Source: Dictyobacter alpinus
Lineage (GTDB): Bacteria > Chloroflexota > Ktedonobacteria > Ktedonobacterales > Ktedonobacteraceae
DNA: 64,000 nucleotides
Reading direction: 5' to 3'
Assembly: GCF_003967575.1 (NCBI RefSeq)
Contig: NZ_BIFT01000001.1
Coordinates: 558,001 to 622,000, forward strand
Shown here: one piece after another, positions 33,821 through 43,014 of the stretch
How the letters are laid out: every line of letters begins with the position of its first letter
Numbering within the stretch: the first letter of the stretch is position 1
Notes under the pieces: model-generated
What the model saw: the letters and a program-made list of their open reading frames with translations, nothing else
Told to the model about the DNA's origin: nothing
Databases searched by the model: none
Program-made: the position numbers and the translations under genes

Positions 33821-36800
33821 ATGCTAGAGCAAGAAGCCCGTTCTGTCGAGAGTAGTGAGACAACTAACCAGAATGTTACCCAATTGGAAGGAATTCGCCA
33901 GAAGGTTTTCATGGATCGCTATTCACTGAAAGATCCCGATGGTAATGCCCTGGAGTTCTATCCCGAACAACTCTGGCAGCGTGTGGCACGCGGTATCGCG
34001 GCCGTTGAGCAGACCGAAGAGAAACGCGCCGAATGGGAAAAACTTTTCTATGAAGCCCTGACAAATTTTCAATTTGTGCCCGGAGGGCGTATTTTAGCCG
34101 GTGCAGGCACCGGTCACCAGGTGACCTATTACAATTGTTTCGTCATACCTAGCCCTGAAGATAGCCGCCAGGGTATTCTCGATAATCTCAAAGTGATGAC
34201 TGAGATTATGGCGCGTGGTGGTGGTGTCGGTATCAATCTGTCAACCCTGCGTCCCCGTGGTTCCTACATCAAGACCGTTAATGGTACAGCATCCGGACCA
34301 TGTTCCTGGGCGCAATTGTACTCGGTAGCGACAGGAGATGTAATTCAGCAAGGTGGTTCACGTCGCGGAGCATTAATGCTTATGCTCGATGACACGCATC
34401 CTGACATTGAGGAGTTTATTACGGTAAAACGGACAGCAGGTAAGATCGAGCATGCCAACCTGTCCATCTGTATCTCCGACGCTTTTATGCAGGCCGTGAA
34501 AGACGACGCGGATTGGAAGCTGACCTGGCAGGGTGAAGTCAAAAAGACGATTCGGGCTCGCGACCTATGGGATTTGATTTGTAACTCGGCCTGGGAATCA
34601 GCAGAACCCGGCCTTGTCTTCATGGATCGCTATAATAAAGAGTCTAATACCTGGTATTATGAGAACATCCGCTGCGTAAATCCATGCGTGACCGGTGATA
34701 CTTTGATCTATACAGATCAAGGACTTATACCAGCCAGCGAACTGGCAGAAATGGCTGCTCCTGTCACCGTCGTATCACCAGAGGACGAAAAGGTTGCACT
34801 CCGCCAGGCAAGTCATGTTTTCTCAACTGGTATCAAACCTGTATTCCGCTTACAAACAAGTGAAGGCTATACGCTTCGTCTCACAGAAGACCATAAGGTT
34901 CTAACCACAGAGGGCTGGAAGGAAGCGGGAACCCTGACTCCTGGCGATAAAATTAAGCTTTTACATGCTGAAGGCTACTTCGGTACCACAGGCAATGCGG
35001 ACCTTGGTTGGGTGCTGGGCTGGTTAGTTGGCGATGGCTCGATCAATACCCGTCGTGCTGGTAGTGTGATGCTCTCATTCTTTGGCAGCGAGCAAGCGAT
35101 CGCGCCACAATTTGCTGAAGCAGTTAATCGGCTCGTGGCTGCCCCTGAAGGTCAGAGACAGTATGTGGTTGGCGCTCAGAAGGTTGCTGATCGCGACGAA
35201 ACTCGCGTAGAATCTGTACGCCTCCTGCGCCTCATCGATCCTGAACTGTTGAGTAACAAACTACAAGTACCACCTTCGGTCTTGCGTGGTAACCATGAAA
35301 TGCAGAAAGGTTTCCTCTCCGCATTGTTTACCGCTGACGGTTCAGTGCAGGGAAGTGTTGAGAAAGGGGCCTCGGTACGCTTAACATCTGTCAGCCAACA
35401 GTTACTAGAAGGTGTACAGCAGCTCTTACTGAACTTCGGCATCTATGCTCGTATCTATACAGAGCGTCGTGAAGCTGGCTCGCGTGAACTACCAAATGGC
35501 AAAGGTGGCAATTCTTCTTATGAATGCCAGAGCTATCATGATCTGGTCATTTCAAAGGGAAGTTTCAGCGCCTTCGCTCATCAGATTAGTTTCCTGACTC
35601 AGGAAAAGCAGAGCAAGTTAGAAGATCTTGTTGCAGCGTACAAACGTGGACCATATAAAGAAGACTTCACTGCTACCTTTGAGAGCCTTACAGCAGACGG
35701 TGAAGAGACGGTTTATGACCTCACTGAACCAGAAGCACACCTGTTTGTCGCCAATGGTCTGGTGGTCCATAATTGTGGTGAGCAAGGCCTGCCTCCGTGG
35801 GGTGTCTGTAACCTGGGTGCGCTCAATCTGTCCTCATTTGTTCATGATGGCAAGATGGATTATGAGCGACTGGCCACGGTTAGCCGCATCGCGATGCGCT
35901 TCCTGGATAATGTGGTTGATGCCAATGAATACTTTATTCCTGAGAACCGCGAAGCACAGATGAGCACGCGTCGTACGGGTCTGGGCACAATGGGTCTGGC
36001 GGATGCACTGTTAAAGATGGAAGTTTCCTATGGTAGCGAAGAGTCACTGCCAATCATTGAGCGCATCTATACCACGATTCGTAATGCTTCCTATGAGGCA
36101 TCAGCAGATAATGCGGCCGAAAAAGGTTCATTCCCGAAATTTGACCGTGAAAAATATATGCAGGGTAAATTCATTAAGCGTTTACCTAAGCCTATTCAGG
36201 ACAAGATTCGCAAGCAGGGTATCCGTAATGCCGTTATTCTGACCCAGGCACCAACCGGTACAACCAGCCTGTTGTCAGGTGTCAGTTCCGGTATCGAACC
36301 GGTCTATGACTTTGCGATGATCCGTCGTGACCGCACCGGTGAGCATATCCTGTATCATCCATTGTTGCAGGAGTGGCGTGAGAAGCATCCAAACGAGCCA
36401 ACGCCTGCGTACTTTGTTTCTTCCAAGGATCTAACTCCTGAGGAACATGTACGTGTCCAGGGTATGATCCAGCGTTATACTGACTCCAGTATCAGTAAAA
36501 CGGTAAACGCGCCCAATGAGCATACTGTCGAGCAGGTACAAACACTGTATCGCCTGGCGTATGAGATGGGCTGTAAGGGTGTAACCTACTATCGTGACGG
36601 TTCACGCGATGCTGTTCTAACCCGTGTTGAGGATGAGAAGAAGGCAAAGAAAGCGGTTGAGCCAGAAGTGGTTCAAAAGCCAATGTTTGAGCCGGTTACC
36701 TCAATCCATCAGGGAATCAAGCAGCGTCCGGCCGTTGTGCATGGTTATACACGTCAGGTGAATGCTCCAGAGGGCAAAATTAATATCACCGTCAATAGCG

Positions 36801-37273
36801 ATGATCAGGGACCGTTCGAGGTCTTTGTCAACGTGGGTAAGGCTGGTAGTGATATTGCCGCGCTTTCTGAGGCTCTGGGCCGCTTGATCTCGCTCAACTT
36901 GCAACTGCTCAGTCCACTGTCCCAGACTGATCGTGCTCAGGAGATCACCAATCAGCTACGTGGTATCGGTGGTAGCCGCTCGGTTGGATTTGGTGCTCAA
37001 CAGGTTCGCTCACTTCCAGATGCGGTCGCACGAGCCATTGAACTCCACCTGGATACGTTGCAGGAAACAGTACCTACCGCAGATATGACGGTAGAGGCGC
37101 AGGCCAACGATCCCGTGCCTTCTATAGCAGCACCAGTACAGGAGCCACAGCAACATGTAAACTTCAGCCAATTAAAGGTCACAGGCAACCTGTGTCCCGA
37201 ATGTGGCTGTAACACCATGGTGTATGAAGAAGGCTGCCGCAAATGCTATAGCTGTGGACACAGCGAGTGCTAA
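33821..37273 (+). CDS. nrdJ: B12-dependent (class II) ribonucleotide reductase precursor with intein
   Basis: A 1150-residue precursor; 787 residues after intein removal. The mature enzyme reduces ribonucleotides to deoxyribonucleotides with adenosylcobalamin. It contains the N-terminal DRYSLKD...LEFYPEQLWQRVARG, PGGRILAGAG, ARGGGVGINLSTLRPRG, the active-site NPCGEQ (joined after splicing), RRTGLGTMGLADAL, TQAPTGTTSLLSGVSSGIEP, GCKGVTYYRDGSR, and a C-terminal cysteine-rich tail (CPECGC...CRKCYSCGHSEC) for re-reduction. The ATG at 33821 is chosen because GAGGAG ends 9 bases upstream; residues from 33740 look non-coding. Confidence 0.97.
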   Translation: MLEQEARSVESSETTNQNVTQLEGIRQKVFMDRYSLKDPDGNALEFYPEQLWQRVARGIAAVEQTEEKRAEWEKLFYEALTNFQFVPGGRILAGAGTGHQVTYYNCFVIPSPEDSRQGILDNLKVMTEIMARGGGVGINLSTLRPRGSYIKTVNGTASGPCSWAQLYSVATGDVIQQGGSRRGALMLMLDDTHPDIEEFITVKRTAGKIEHANLSICISDAFMQAVKDDADWKLTWQGEVKKTIRARDLWDLICNSAWESAEPGLVFMDRYNKESNTWYYENIRCVNPCVTGDTLIYTDQGLIPASELAEMAAPVTVVSPEDEKVALRQASHVFSTGIKPVFRLQTSEGYTLRLTEDHKVLTTEGWKEAGTLTPGDKIKLLHAEGYFGTTGNADLGWVLGWLVGDGSINTRRAGSVMLSFFGSEQAIAPQFAEAVNRLVAAPEGQRQYVVGAQKVADRDETRVESVRLLRLIDPELLSNKLQVPPSVLRGNHEMQKGFLSALFTADGSVQGSVEKGASVRLTSVSQQLLEGVQQLLLNFGIYARIYTERREAGSRELPNGKGGNSSYECQSYHDLVISKGSFSAFAHQISFLTQEKQSKLEDLVAAYKRGPYKEDFTATFESLTADGEETVYDLTEPEAHLFVANGLVVHNCGEQGLPPWGVCNLGALNLSSFVHDGKMDYERLATVSRIAMRFLDNVVDANEYFIPENREAQMSTRRTGLGTMGLADALLKMEVSYGSEESLPIIERIYTTIRNASYEASADNAAEKGSFPKFDREKYMQGKFIKRLPKPIQDKIRKQGIRNAVILTQAPTGTTSLLSGVSSGIEPVYDFAMIRRDRTGEHILYHPLLQEWREKHPNEPTPAYFVSSKDLTPEEHVRVQGMIQRYTDSSISKTVNAPNEHTVEQVQTLYRLAYEMGCKGVTYYRDGSRDAVLTRVEDEKKAKKAVEPEVVQKPMFEPVTSIHQGIKQRPAVVHGYTRQVNAPEGKINITVNSDDQGPFEVFVNVGKAGSDIAALSEALGRLISLNLQLLSPLSQTDRAQEITNQLRGIGGSRSVGFGAQQVRSLPDAVARAIELHLDTLQETVPTADMTVEAQANDPVPSIAAPVQEPQQHVNFSQLKVTGNLCPECGCNTMVYEEGCRKCYSCGHSEC
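34685..35773 (+). other. In-frame LAGLIDADG intein within nrdJ
   Basis: A 363-residue intein (residues 289-651 of the precursor). Block A begins with catalytic Cys1 (CVTGDTLIYTDQG), block B TEDHKVLTTEGW has the histidine, block G ends VANGLVVHN, and the +1 extein residue is Cys. The homing-endonuclease blocks LGWLVGDGSI and LSALFTADGSV retain both acidic residues, so endonuclease activity may persist. Frame is kept across the insertion. It separates NP from CGE of the reductase active site. Confidence 0.96.
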
Positions 37274-37281
37274 AAACAAAC

Positions 37282-37359
37282 GCTAACCAACCCGCTGGTT
37301 AGCTCAAAAAACAAGTAGAGGGCCGATGGAGTTATTTTCCACCGGCCCTCTACTTGTTT
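37282..37359. terminator. Double hairpin after nrdJ
   Basis: First stem GCTAACCA/TGGTTAGC (37282-37303). Second, arms 37309-37325 and 37343-37359 (AAACAAGTAGAGGGCCG type, 17 bp) with inner TGGA/TCCA pairing and T-rich 3' side. It serves nrdJ and the convergent ThuA-like gene. Confidence 0.88.
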
Positions 37360-37409
37360 GACTTTGTCTTATGAAGTAGGCGACCGCCCGCACACTTCAC
37401 AAGGCAAAA

Positions 37410-38210
37410 TTATGCGTTCAATTTCGCGGCATAACTGATCCCGCCCCAGATGTGGGATAAGAACAATGGCTCTGAGAAACTCTCAACCGTATGCCCCATA
37501 CCTGTATACCAGGCACGGCCACCTTCAAAATCGTGGTACCAGGCAATGGGATGATCATTGCCCATTTCACCACCTTTGTAGGTAGACTCATCCAGAGTCA
37601 GTAACACATGCACACTCGTGCGTGGATTCTCGCGGTAGTTGTACCACTCATCTGTGCGCTGCCACTTTTTTGGTAATAGAGACGTTGAGATATTCTGTCC
37701 ATCCTCAACATCAACCGTCGCCTCTGAAATCGCAGGATGGCTTTTGAAAAATGAGCCAACTAATTGTCCATACCAGGTCCAACTATATTCAGTATCACTG
37801 GCCGCGTGTATTCCCACAAAGCCACCACCGGCATGAATATAGCGTTCAAAAGCCGCTTTCTGTGCGCCATCAAGGATATTGCCAGTGGTACTCAAGAAAA
37901 TAACCGCCTGATAACGGGCCAGATTTTCATCAGTAAACACTGAAGCATCCTCGGTCGCCTGTACTTCAACATGGTGTTCAGTAGCAAGCCGGCGAATCGC
38001 TTCTATTCCAGTCTCAATCGACGCATGACGATATCCAGTGGTCTTAGAAAAAATCAGCAGCATTGTAGAGCCTCCATTGCTTCTCGTTACAGTTTCTGCT
38101 AGAGATGGATTGTTTGTAGAGGAGGAAAGGTGAGTACCGAAGAAGACAAACGCAATTACCAGTATGAGGCTAGCAATAGCGCAAACGCCCAAAAACAGTT
38201 TTTTGTTCAT
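37410..38210 (-). CDS. ThuA-like domain protein, membrane-anchored
   Basis: A 266-residue protein. N-terminal signal anchor (KKLFLGVCAIASLILVIAFVFF, residues ~3-24), a short linker, then a ThuA/trehalose-utilisation-like fold (class I glutamine-amidotransferase-like): LLIFSKTTGYRHASI, VIFLSTTGNIL, GGGFVGIHAASDTEYSW, PIAWYHDFEGGRAWYTGMGHT. ThuA-like domains are linked to sugar or glycan metabolism, without a settled reaction. AGGAGG lies 6 bases before the ATG at 38210. Probably faces the outside. Confidence 0.85.
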   Translation of the reverse strand: MNKKLFLGVCAIASLILVIAFVFFGTHLSSSTNNPSLAETVTRSNGGSTMLLIFSKTTGYRHASIETGIEAIRRLATEHHVEVQATEDASVFTDENLARYQAVIFLSTTGNILDGAQKAAFERYIHAGGGFVGIHAASDTEYSWTWYGQLVGSFFKSHPAISEATVDVEDGQNISTSLLPKKWQRTDEWYNYRENPRTSVHVLLTLDESTYKGGEMGNDHPIAWYHDFEGGRAWYTGMGHTVESFSEPLFLSHIWGGISYAAKLNA

Positions 38211-38479
38211 GCTCCACCTCCTAAACACTGAACCTACACGATCCTCTTTGCAAGTTTACCACATTGAGAGTTTCAATGTTCACGTGTTCACGATAAATAA
38301 TCCATCTAAATGATAGTTTCCAATAGATGCTATAGGTACAGATGAGTGGTCAATTTTCACACGTTTGTGGTGGAGAGAAGAGTGGTTGCAGCCGCCCTTC
38401 TCTCCATCACAAACCTCCAACCTGGCGCAGCAGGTGCCAAAAAGGAGCACGAAAAAGACCTGATTGATAAGAGCTTTTC

Positions 38480-38534
38480 TTGACATACTTCACCAGGTGA
38501 ACGTATGCTATAAAAGCTTACTTCACAAAGTGAA
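38480..38534 (+). promoter_or_regulatory. Promoter with two TTCAC-N3-GTGAA operators
   Basis: TTGACA (38480-38485), 18 bases, TATGCT (38504-38509). One dyad TTCACCAGGTGAA (38489-38501) fills the spacer; a second, TTCACAAAGTGAA (38522-38534, extended to TACTTCAC/GTGAAGTA), covers the start of transcription. Centres are 33 bp apart. This is a repressor-type arrangement controlling the DsbA-like gene. The remaining 38211-38479 bases show no gene. Confidence 0.75.
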
Positions 38535-38580
38535 GTATATAATCACATAAAAATAGTATATTGAAAGAAGGTTTTCTCTG

Positions 38581-39216
38581 ATGAGTACACACGAAGCAGG
38601 TACTTCACATATCAACTTCCATTTTGACCCCCTGTGCCCCCTGGCCTGGCGCACAGCGTTGTGGGCACGGGAAACACGGCAGATACGCCCCCTGCAGATT
38701 ACCTGGCGTCTCTTCAGCCTGGAAATCGTCAATCGAAAGCCTGATGTACAGCCTGATTATGTGAATGGCTACGGCTGGGCAGCCCTGCGTACATTAGCCC
38801 TGGCACGCCGCTTACACGGCAATGAGTCCATCGAAAAACTCTATATTGCATTGGGCAATGCCGCACATGGTCGCAAAGAAAGCATAAATGACCTTGAAGT
38901 CGTTAAAGCCAGCGCCGAAACCGCTGGTCTGGGAGCAGATTTTGTGGAGAAGGCCCTGGCCGATGATTCCACTATCCAGGACGTCATTAAAGATCATGAA
39001 GAGGCTGTAACACGCTATCATGCCTTTGGAGTTCCAACTATCGCGCTGGAAGACTCAAATGTCGGCTACTATGGTCCAGTTATCCATAGCGTGCCTAAAG
39101 GAGAAGCCGCAGGCGAGCTATGGGATCATTTTCACTGGTTACTGCACAATGATAATGTCTATGAACTCAAACGCGACCGCGCTGGCGCACCACCTTTTGG
39201 ACCAGTCTCGGCCTGA
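38581..39216 (+). CDS. DsbA-family (thioredoxin-fold) oxidoreductase, FrnE/nitroreductase-like
   Basis: A 211-residue DSBA-like protein. The N-terminal strand leads to FDPLCPLAWRTALW, a CPxxW motif with a single cysteine instead of CxxC, as in FrnE-like, 2-hydroxychromene-carboxylate isomerase or mycothiol-dependent nitroreductase proteins. The cis-proline loop is FGVPTIALED (near residue 148). No signal peptide, so cytoplasmic. A weak AAGAAGG site precedes the ATG. Tightly operator-controlled, suggesting induction by stress or a xenobiotic. The exact reaction is unknown. Confidence 0.82.
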   Translation: MSTHEAGTSHINFHFDPLCPLAWRTALWARETRQIRPLQITWRLFSLEIVNRKPDVQPDYVNGYGWAALRTLALARRLHGNESIEKLYIALGNAAHGRKESINDLEVVKASAETAGLGADFVEKALADDSTIQDVIKDHEEAVTRYHAFGVPTIALEDSNVGYYGPVIHSVPKGEAAGELWDHFHWLLHNDNVYELKRDRAGAPPFGPVSA

Positions 39217-39229
39217 TTATAATTGCCCG

Positions 39230-39256
39230 GGAGATAGGCGTTCTCTGCCTATCTCC
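39230..39256. terminator. Bidirectional hairpin, DsbA-like / aminotransferase
   Basis: GGAGATAGGC (39230-39239) pairs with GCCTATCTCC (39247-39256) between convergent stops. Only a short T-rich tail follows. Confidence 0.7.
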
Positions 39257-39269
39257 TCTTACAGACCCT

Positions 39270-40442
39270 TTATGCATGCTTTTTCACGAAGCGTTCAATC
39301 CGTATTAGCGCCTCTTCTAATTTGTCGTATGCGGTACAATACGTTGCGCGCACATAATTTTTCCCGGCATTCCCAAAAGAGCTTCCAGGTACAAGCGCGA
39401 CTTCTTCTTCAAAAAGCAGTTTTTCCGCGAACTCTTCATCGCTCATGCCAGTATTACCAACATAAGGGAAGGCATAAAAAGCGCCGCGTGGCTCGCTACA
39501 GGCCAGTCCAATCCGATTTAAGCCATCCACGAACATACGACCACGACGAGCATAATCATCATGCATACGCTTCACATCGGCATCACCATGACGCAACGCC
39601 TGCAGCGCCGCTTCCTGTGCCGCTGTACCGGCGCACATAATAGCGTATTGATGAACTTTAAGCATGGCACTCAAAATATGCTCTGGTGCCAGCACATATC
39701 CAACACGCCAGCCAGTCATGGCATAGGCTTTGGAAAAGCCATCCAGAATAATCGTACGTTCCTGCATCTGAGGCATCGCGGCAATACTTACATGCTCTGT
39801 ACCATAAACAAGCTGACTATATACTTCATCACTAACCACGATCAGGTCATGTTCAATCGCCAGTTTTGCGATCGCTGCTAGCTCTTCACGAGGGATAACG
39901 GCTCCGGTAGGATTATTAGGATTGCCCAGCAGGATCATCTTGGTGCGTGGTGTGATGGCGGCCTCAATCTCGGCCGCGCGAACGGCAAAGTCGTATTTAG
40001 CATAGGTTGGAACGGGCACGGGTACGCCACCGGCAAAGATAATATCGGCTTCGTAGGCCACATAGCCAGGATCAGGGGCAATAACTTCATCGCCTGGATC
40101 GATAATTGTGCGCATCGCCAGATCTACACCCTCGCTCACTCCTACCGTCACCAGGACCTGTGACAAAGGATCATATGTTAATCCATACAAACGTTGAAAA
40201 AGTGCCGCAATCTCTTCACGCAATTCCAAAATACCTGAGTTAGAGGTGTAGCGAGTACGTCCCTGCTGAATGGACTCGATGCCAGCCTGGCGGATATGCT
40301 CAGGAGTCACAAAGTCTGGCTCACCCACACCCAACGAAATAACATTTGGCATCGTGTTGATAATATCAAAAAATTTACGAATGCCAGATGGCCGCACCTG
40401 CTGTACACGTTGTGACAAAACATCTCTCTTGAGTGTATCCAT
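39270..40442 (-). CDS. Class I/II pyridoxal-phosphate aminotransferase
   Basis: A 390-residue fold-type I aminotransferase resembling aspartate aminotransferase/PatA-type enzymes. GVGEPDF, GNPNNPTG (173-180), VVSDEVYSQL, PLP lysine in DGFSKAYAMTGWRVGY (Lys ~238) and RATYC near the C-terminus are present. It transfers an amino group between an amino acid and a keto acid. The substrate (aspartate, aromatic, or N-succinyl-DAP) is not settled by motifs. Single gene with a ~300-bp upstream gap. Confidence 0.92.
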   Translation of the reverse strand: MDTLKRDVLSQRVQQVRPSGIRKFFDIINTMPNVISLGVGEPDFVTPEHIRQAGIESIQQGRTRYTSNSGILELREEIAALFQRLYGLTYDPLSQVLVTVGVSEGVDLAMRTIIDPGDEVIAPDPGYVAYEADIIFAGGVPVPVPTYAKYDFAVRAAEIEAAITPRTKMILLGNPNNPTGAVIPREELAAIAKLAIEHDLIVVSDEVYSQLVYGTEHVSIAAMPQMQERTIILDGFSKAYAMTGWRVGYVLAPEHILSAMLKVHQYAIMCAGTAAQEAALQALRHGDADVKRMHDDYARRGRMFVDGLNRIGLACSEPRGAFYAFPYVGNTGMSDEEFAEKLLFEEEVALVPGSSFGNAGKNYVRATYCTAYDKLEEALIRIERFVKKHA

Positions 40443-40681
40443 AGTATATTACCCTTCTTTCCTGCATCAGAGCCTGGAACTATATGCGCTACAAACGACA
40501 AATCCTGGCAGGGGATCTATAAACGAAGACGTTCAACCCGATCCTTTATACTCAGCCCTTCACTACTTTTCATGGTAACATAAACCAGCGAGAAGAAACA
40601 ATAAATTTGCTGGATACATTCGTCGCTTATGAGAATTCTGTACTACCTGTCATGAAAGCAGTTGCAGCATAGGGGTTAATC

Positions 40682-40737
40682 AGAAGAGAGGGAGCCAGCA
40701 CAAAATTTAAAGATTTTGTGCTGGCTCCCTCTCTTCT
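40682..40737 (-). terminator. 25-bp perfect hairpin after cysteine desulfurase
   Basis: Arms 40682-40706 and 40713-40737 are perfect complements with loop TTAAAG. It directly follows the desulfurase stop on the minus strand. The remainder of 40443-40745 shows nothing else I can name. Confidence 0.85.
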
Positions 40738-40745
40738 AATAATTA

Positions 40746-41897
40746 TTAAATGCCGAGTCCCCGCAGACGTTCGATAATACCTGGCAGGGCCTCAAGCACG
40801 GTCTCAACTTCTTCGGCGGTATTATGTTTGCCTAAAGTGAAACGCAGGCTCCCATGTGACCATTCAGAGGGATAGCCCATGGCAACCAGAACATGCGATG
40901 GATCTACCGAGCCGGAGGTACAGGCGGAACCAGTCGAGGCGGCAACCCCTAGCAGGTCCATATTGAGTAAGATGGACTCACCCTCAACACCTTCAAAGGC
41001 AAAACTGGCGCTATTAGGGAGGCGCTCGGTGGGATGACCCGTCAAACGGCTACGCGGAATCTGCAAGACGCCTTCAATCAGACGATCTCGCAAGGCCTGA
41101 ATGTGTGGTGTCACCTGTGGCATCTCTTCGGTAGCCAGTTTGAGAGCGGTCGCGGCACCAACAATACCGGCGACATTCTCAGTACCGGCCCGGCGACCAC
41201 GCTCCTGCGAGCCTCCCTGCAATTGTGGCAGGATACGCATCCCCTGGCGCACATACAGAATGCCGACGCCCTTGGGACCATAAAATTTGTGCGAGGAGAG
41301 CGAAAGCATATCAGCCTTGAGCTCTACCACGTCTATCGGCAAGGCACCACCTGCCTGGACCGCATCCACATGAAATGGGATCTTGCGCGCCCGGCAGATA
41401 CGCCCAATCTCAGCGATCGGTTCAATCGTCCCTACTTCGTTATTGGCATACATCACCGAAACCAATGTGGTCTGATCGGTAATTGATCGCTCGACATCCT
41501 CGGGATTGACCCGACCATATTCATCAACGGGCAGATAGGTGGTGGAAAAACCAAAACGCTCTAAATATTGGCAGGTATAGAGGACGGCATGGTGCTCAAT
41601 GGGTGTGGTAATAATATGCTTGCCCTTTTTTTGTGAGGCAAAGGCCATGCCCTTGATCGCAAGATTATCGCTTTCAGTACCACTACCCACAAAGGCAATT
41701 TCAGAAGGACGAGCATGGAGTAGCTCCGCCACTTGTTCACGCGAATGGTCAATAGCCTGCATGGCATGGCGTCCAATGGTATAAATGCTACTTGGATTGC
41801 CATATTCACCCATTAAATAAGGCAACATCGTATCCAGTACGCGCCGATCTAGCGCGGTAGTTGCTGCATGATCAAAATAAATAGTGCGCTCTGACAT
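40746..41897 (-). CDS. Cysteine desulfurase (NifS/IscS family)
   Basis: A 383-residue PLP enzyme that takes sulfur from cysteine for Fe-S clusters, thiouridine and other carriers. It has DHAATTALD, GSGTESDNLAIKG, EHHAVL, PLP lysine in SSHKFYGPKGVG (~204), GTENVAGIVG, and the persulfide cysteine in STGSACTSGSVDPSHVL (~326), the IscS/NifS class I loop. An extended -10 (TGATATAAT, minus strand, near 42050) may be its promoter. Next upstream on the strand is larE, a sulfur-using enzyme. Confidence 0.95.
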   Translation of the reverse strand: MSERTIYFDHAATTALDRRVLDTMLPYLMGEYGNPSSIYTIGRHAMQAIDHSREQVAELLHARPSEIAFVGSGTESDNLAIKGMAFASQKKGKHIITTPIEHHAVLYTCQYLERFGFSTTYLPVDEYGRVNPEDVERSITDQTTLVSVMYANNEVGTIEPIAEIGRICRARKIPFHVDAVQAGGALPIDVVELKADMLSLSSHKFYGPKGVGILYVRQGMRILPQLQGGSQERGRRAGTENVAGIVGAATALKLATEEMPQVTPHIQALRDRLIEGVLQIPRSRLTGHPTERLPNSASFAFEGVEGESILLNMDLLGVAASTGSACTSGSVDPSHVLVAMGYPSEWSHGSLRFTLGKHNTAEEVETVLEALPGIIERLRGLGI

Positions 41898-42132
41898 GTG
41901 GCTTTTTCCTGTTATCTAATCGATAATTAAATGTGGTAGCCTCTTTTTATATGTGTAAAAAAAGAAAATATCCTGCGCTACAATTTTCAAGGAGGCCAAA
42001 AAGCCATCAGTAATATTGCCTTGCTGACTCCCGACACCACTCGCTAAAATTATATCACAGGCCGACTGAGAACCAGTTTATCAGGTGCAACCTTGCTTAC
42101 ACATATACGCACCTGATCCTCTACGCTTTTAT

Positions 42133-43014
42133 TTATTGCACTTCAAGCTGCTTCTTTTTCTTGAAGAAAGATTCGTTCATACTACCAGTACGATAACCAA
42201 GCAAGTCAACGGTTACATAGGTATAACCGATTTTGCGCAGGCCATTTGTGACTGTCCGACTCATCTCTTCTTCGGTCAGGCGAGGAATCTCGGAACGCTC
42301 TACCTCGATACGTGCAATTTTATCATGGTGGCGCACACGCAACTGCTTAAAACCCAGTTCGTGCAAGAGTTTCTCGGCCCTGTAGACCATCTGTAATGAA
42401 GCAACATCCACTTTACTGCCATAAGGGATACGTGAGGAGAAACACGCCATGGCTGGCTTGTCCCACACAGGCATACCTAAAAGACGAGCGATGGCACGAA
42501 TTTCCTTTTTACCCATCTCAGCTTCTTTTAACGGTCCTCGCACTTGAAATTCGCGTGCCGCGCGCTGTCCCGGACGAAAATCACCATCATCATCCTTGTT
42601 AACGCCATAGGCAATGTGCTCTAAATTATGCTCTTTTGCCAGAGGCTCAAGGTGGGTGAATAGCTCTGTCTTACAAAAATAACAGCGATTAACATCGTTT
42701 TTGACATAGCGCTCGTCTTCTAATTCATGGGTCTCCAGCGTCACCAATGGCAATTGTAGCTGGCGCGCAACCTTAATGGCTTCCTCGGTCTCTTCAGAAG
42801 CATAGGCTGGTGAGGATGCAATAGCACCCAGGGCACGATCCCCCAGAACATCGTAGGCAACTTTAAGCAGGAGCGCGCTATCCACGCCACCTGAATAGGC
42901 AATCAGCACTGAACCCATCTCGCGCAAAATTGCTTGCAGATGCTCATATTTAGCTTGCGTTTCAACGTCCAACGCCACAACGTTTTCATCATTTATGTGA
43001 GGTGTATCTAACAT
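42133..43014 (-). CDS. larE: ATP-dependent sacrificial sulfur transferase LarE
   Basis: A 293-residue PP-loop ATPase. SGGVDS at 41-46; C111YFC114 motif; ACFSSRIPYGS with Cys191, matching the sacrificial cysteine of LarE that donates its sulfur in building the nickel-pincer cofactor of lactate racemase. larB, larC and larA are not in this window, so the target here may be different. It is divergent from a MobA-like gene with a 244-bp gap. Confidence 0.9.
   Translation of the reverse strand: MLDTPHINDENVVALDVETQAKYEHLQAILREMGSVLIAYSGGVDSALLLKVAYDVLGDRALGAIASSPAYASEETEEAIKVARQLQLPLVTLETHELEDERYVKNDVNRCYFCKTELFTHLEPLAKEHNLEHIAYGVNKDDDGDFRPGQRAAREFQVRGPLKEAEMGKKEIRAIARLLGMPVWDKPAMACFSSRIPYGSKVDVASLQMVYRAEKLLHELGFKQLRVRHHDKIARIEVERSEIPRLTEEEMSRTVTNGLRKIGYTYVTVDLLGYRTGSMNESFFKKKKQLEVQ

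Noticed and set aside
34685..35773. Frame-disrupting insertion or pseudogene in nrdJ
   Set aside because: Frame is kept at both ends and intein splicing motifs are complete.
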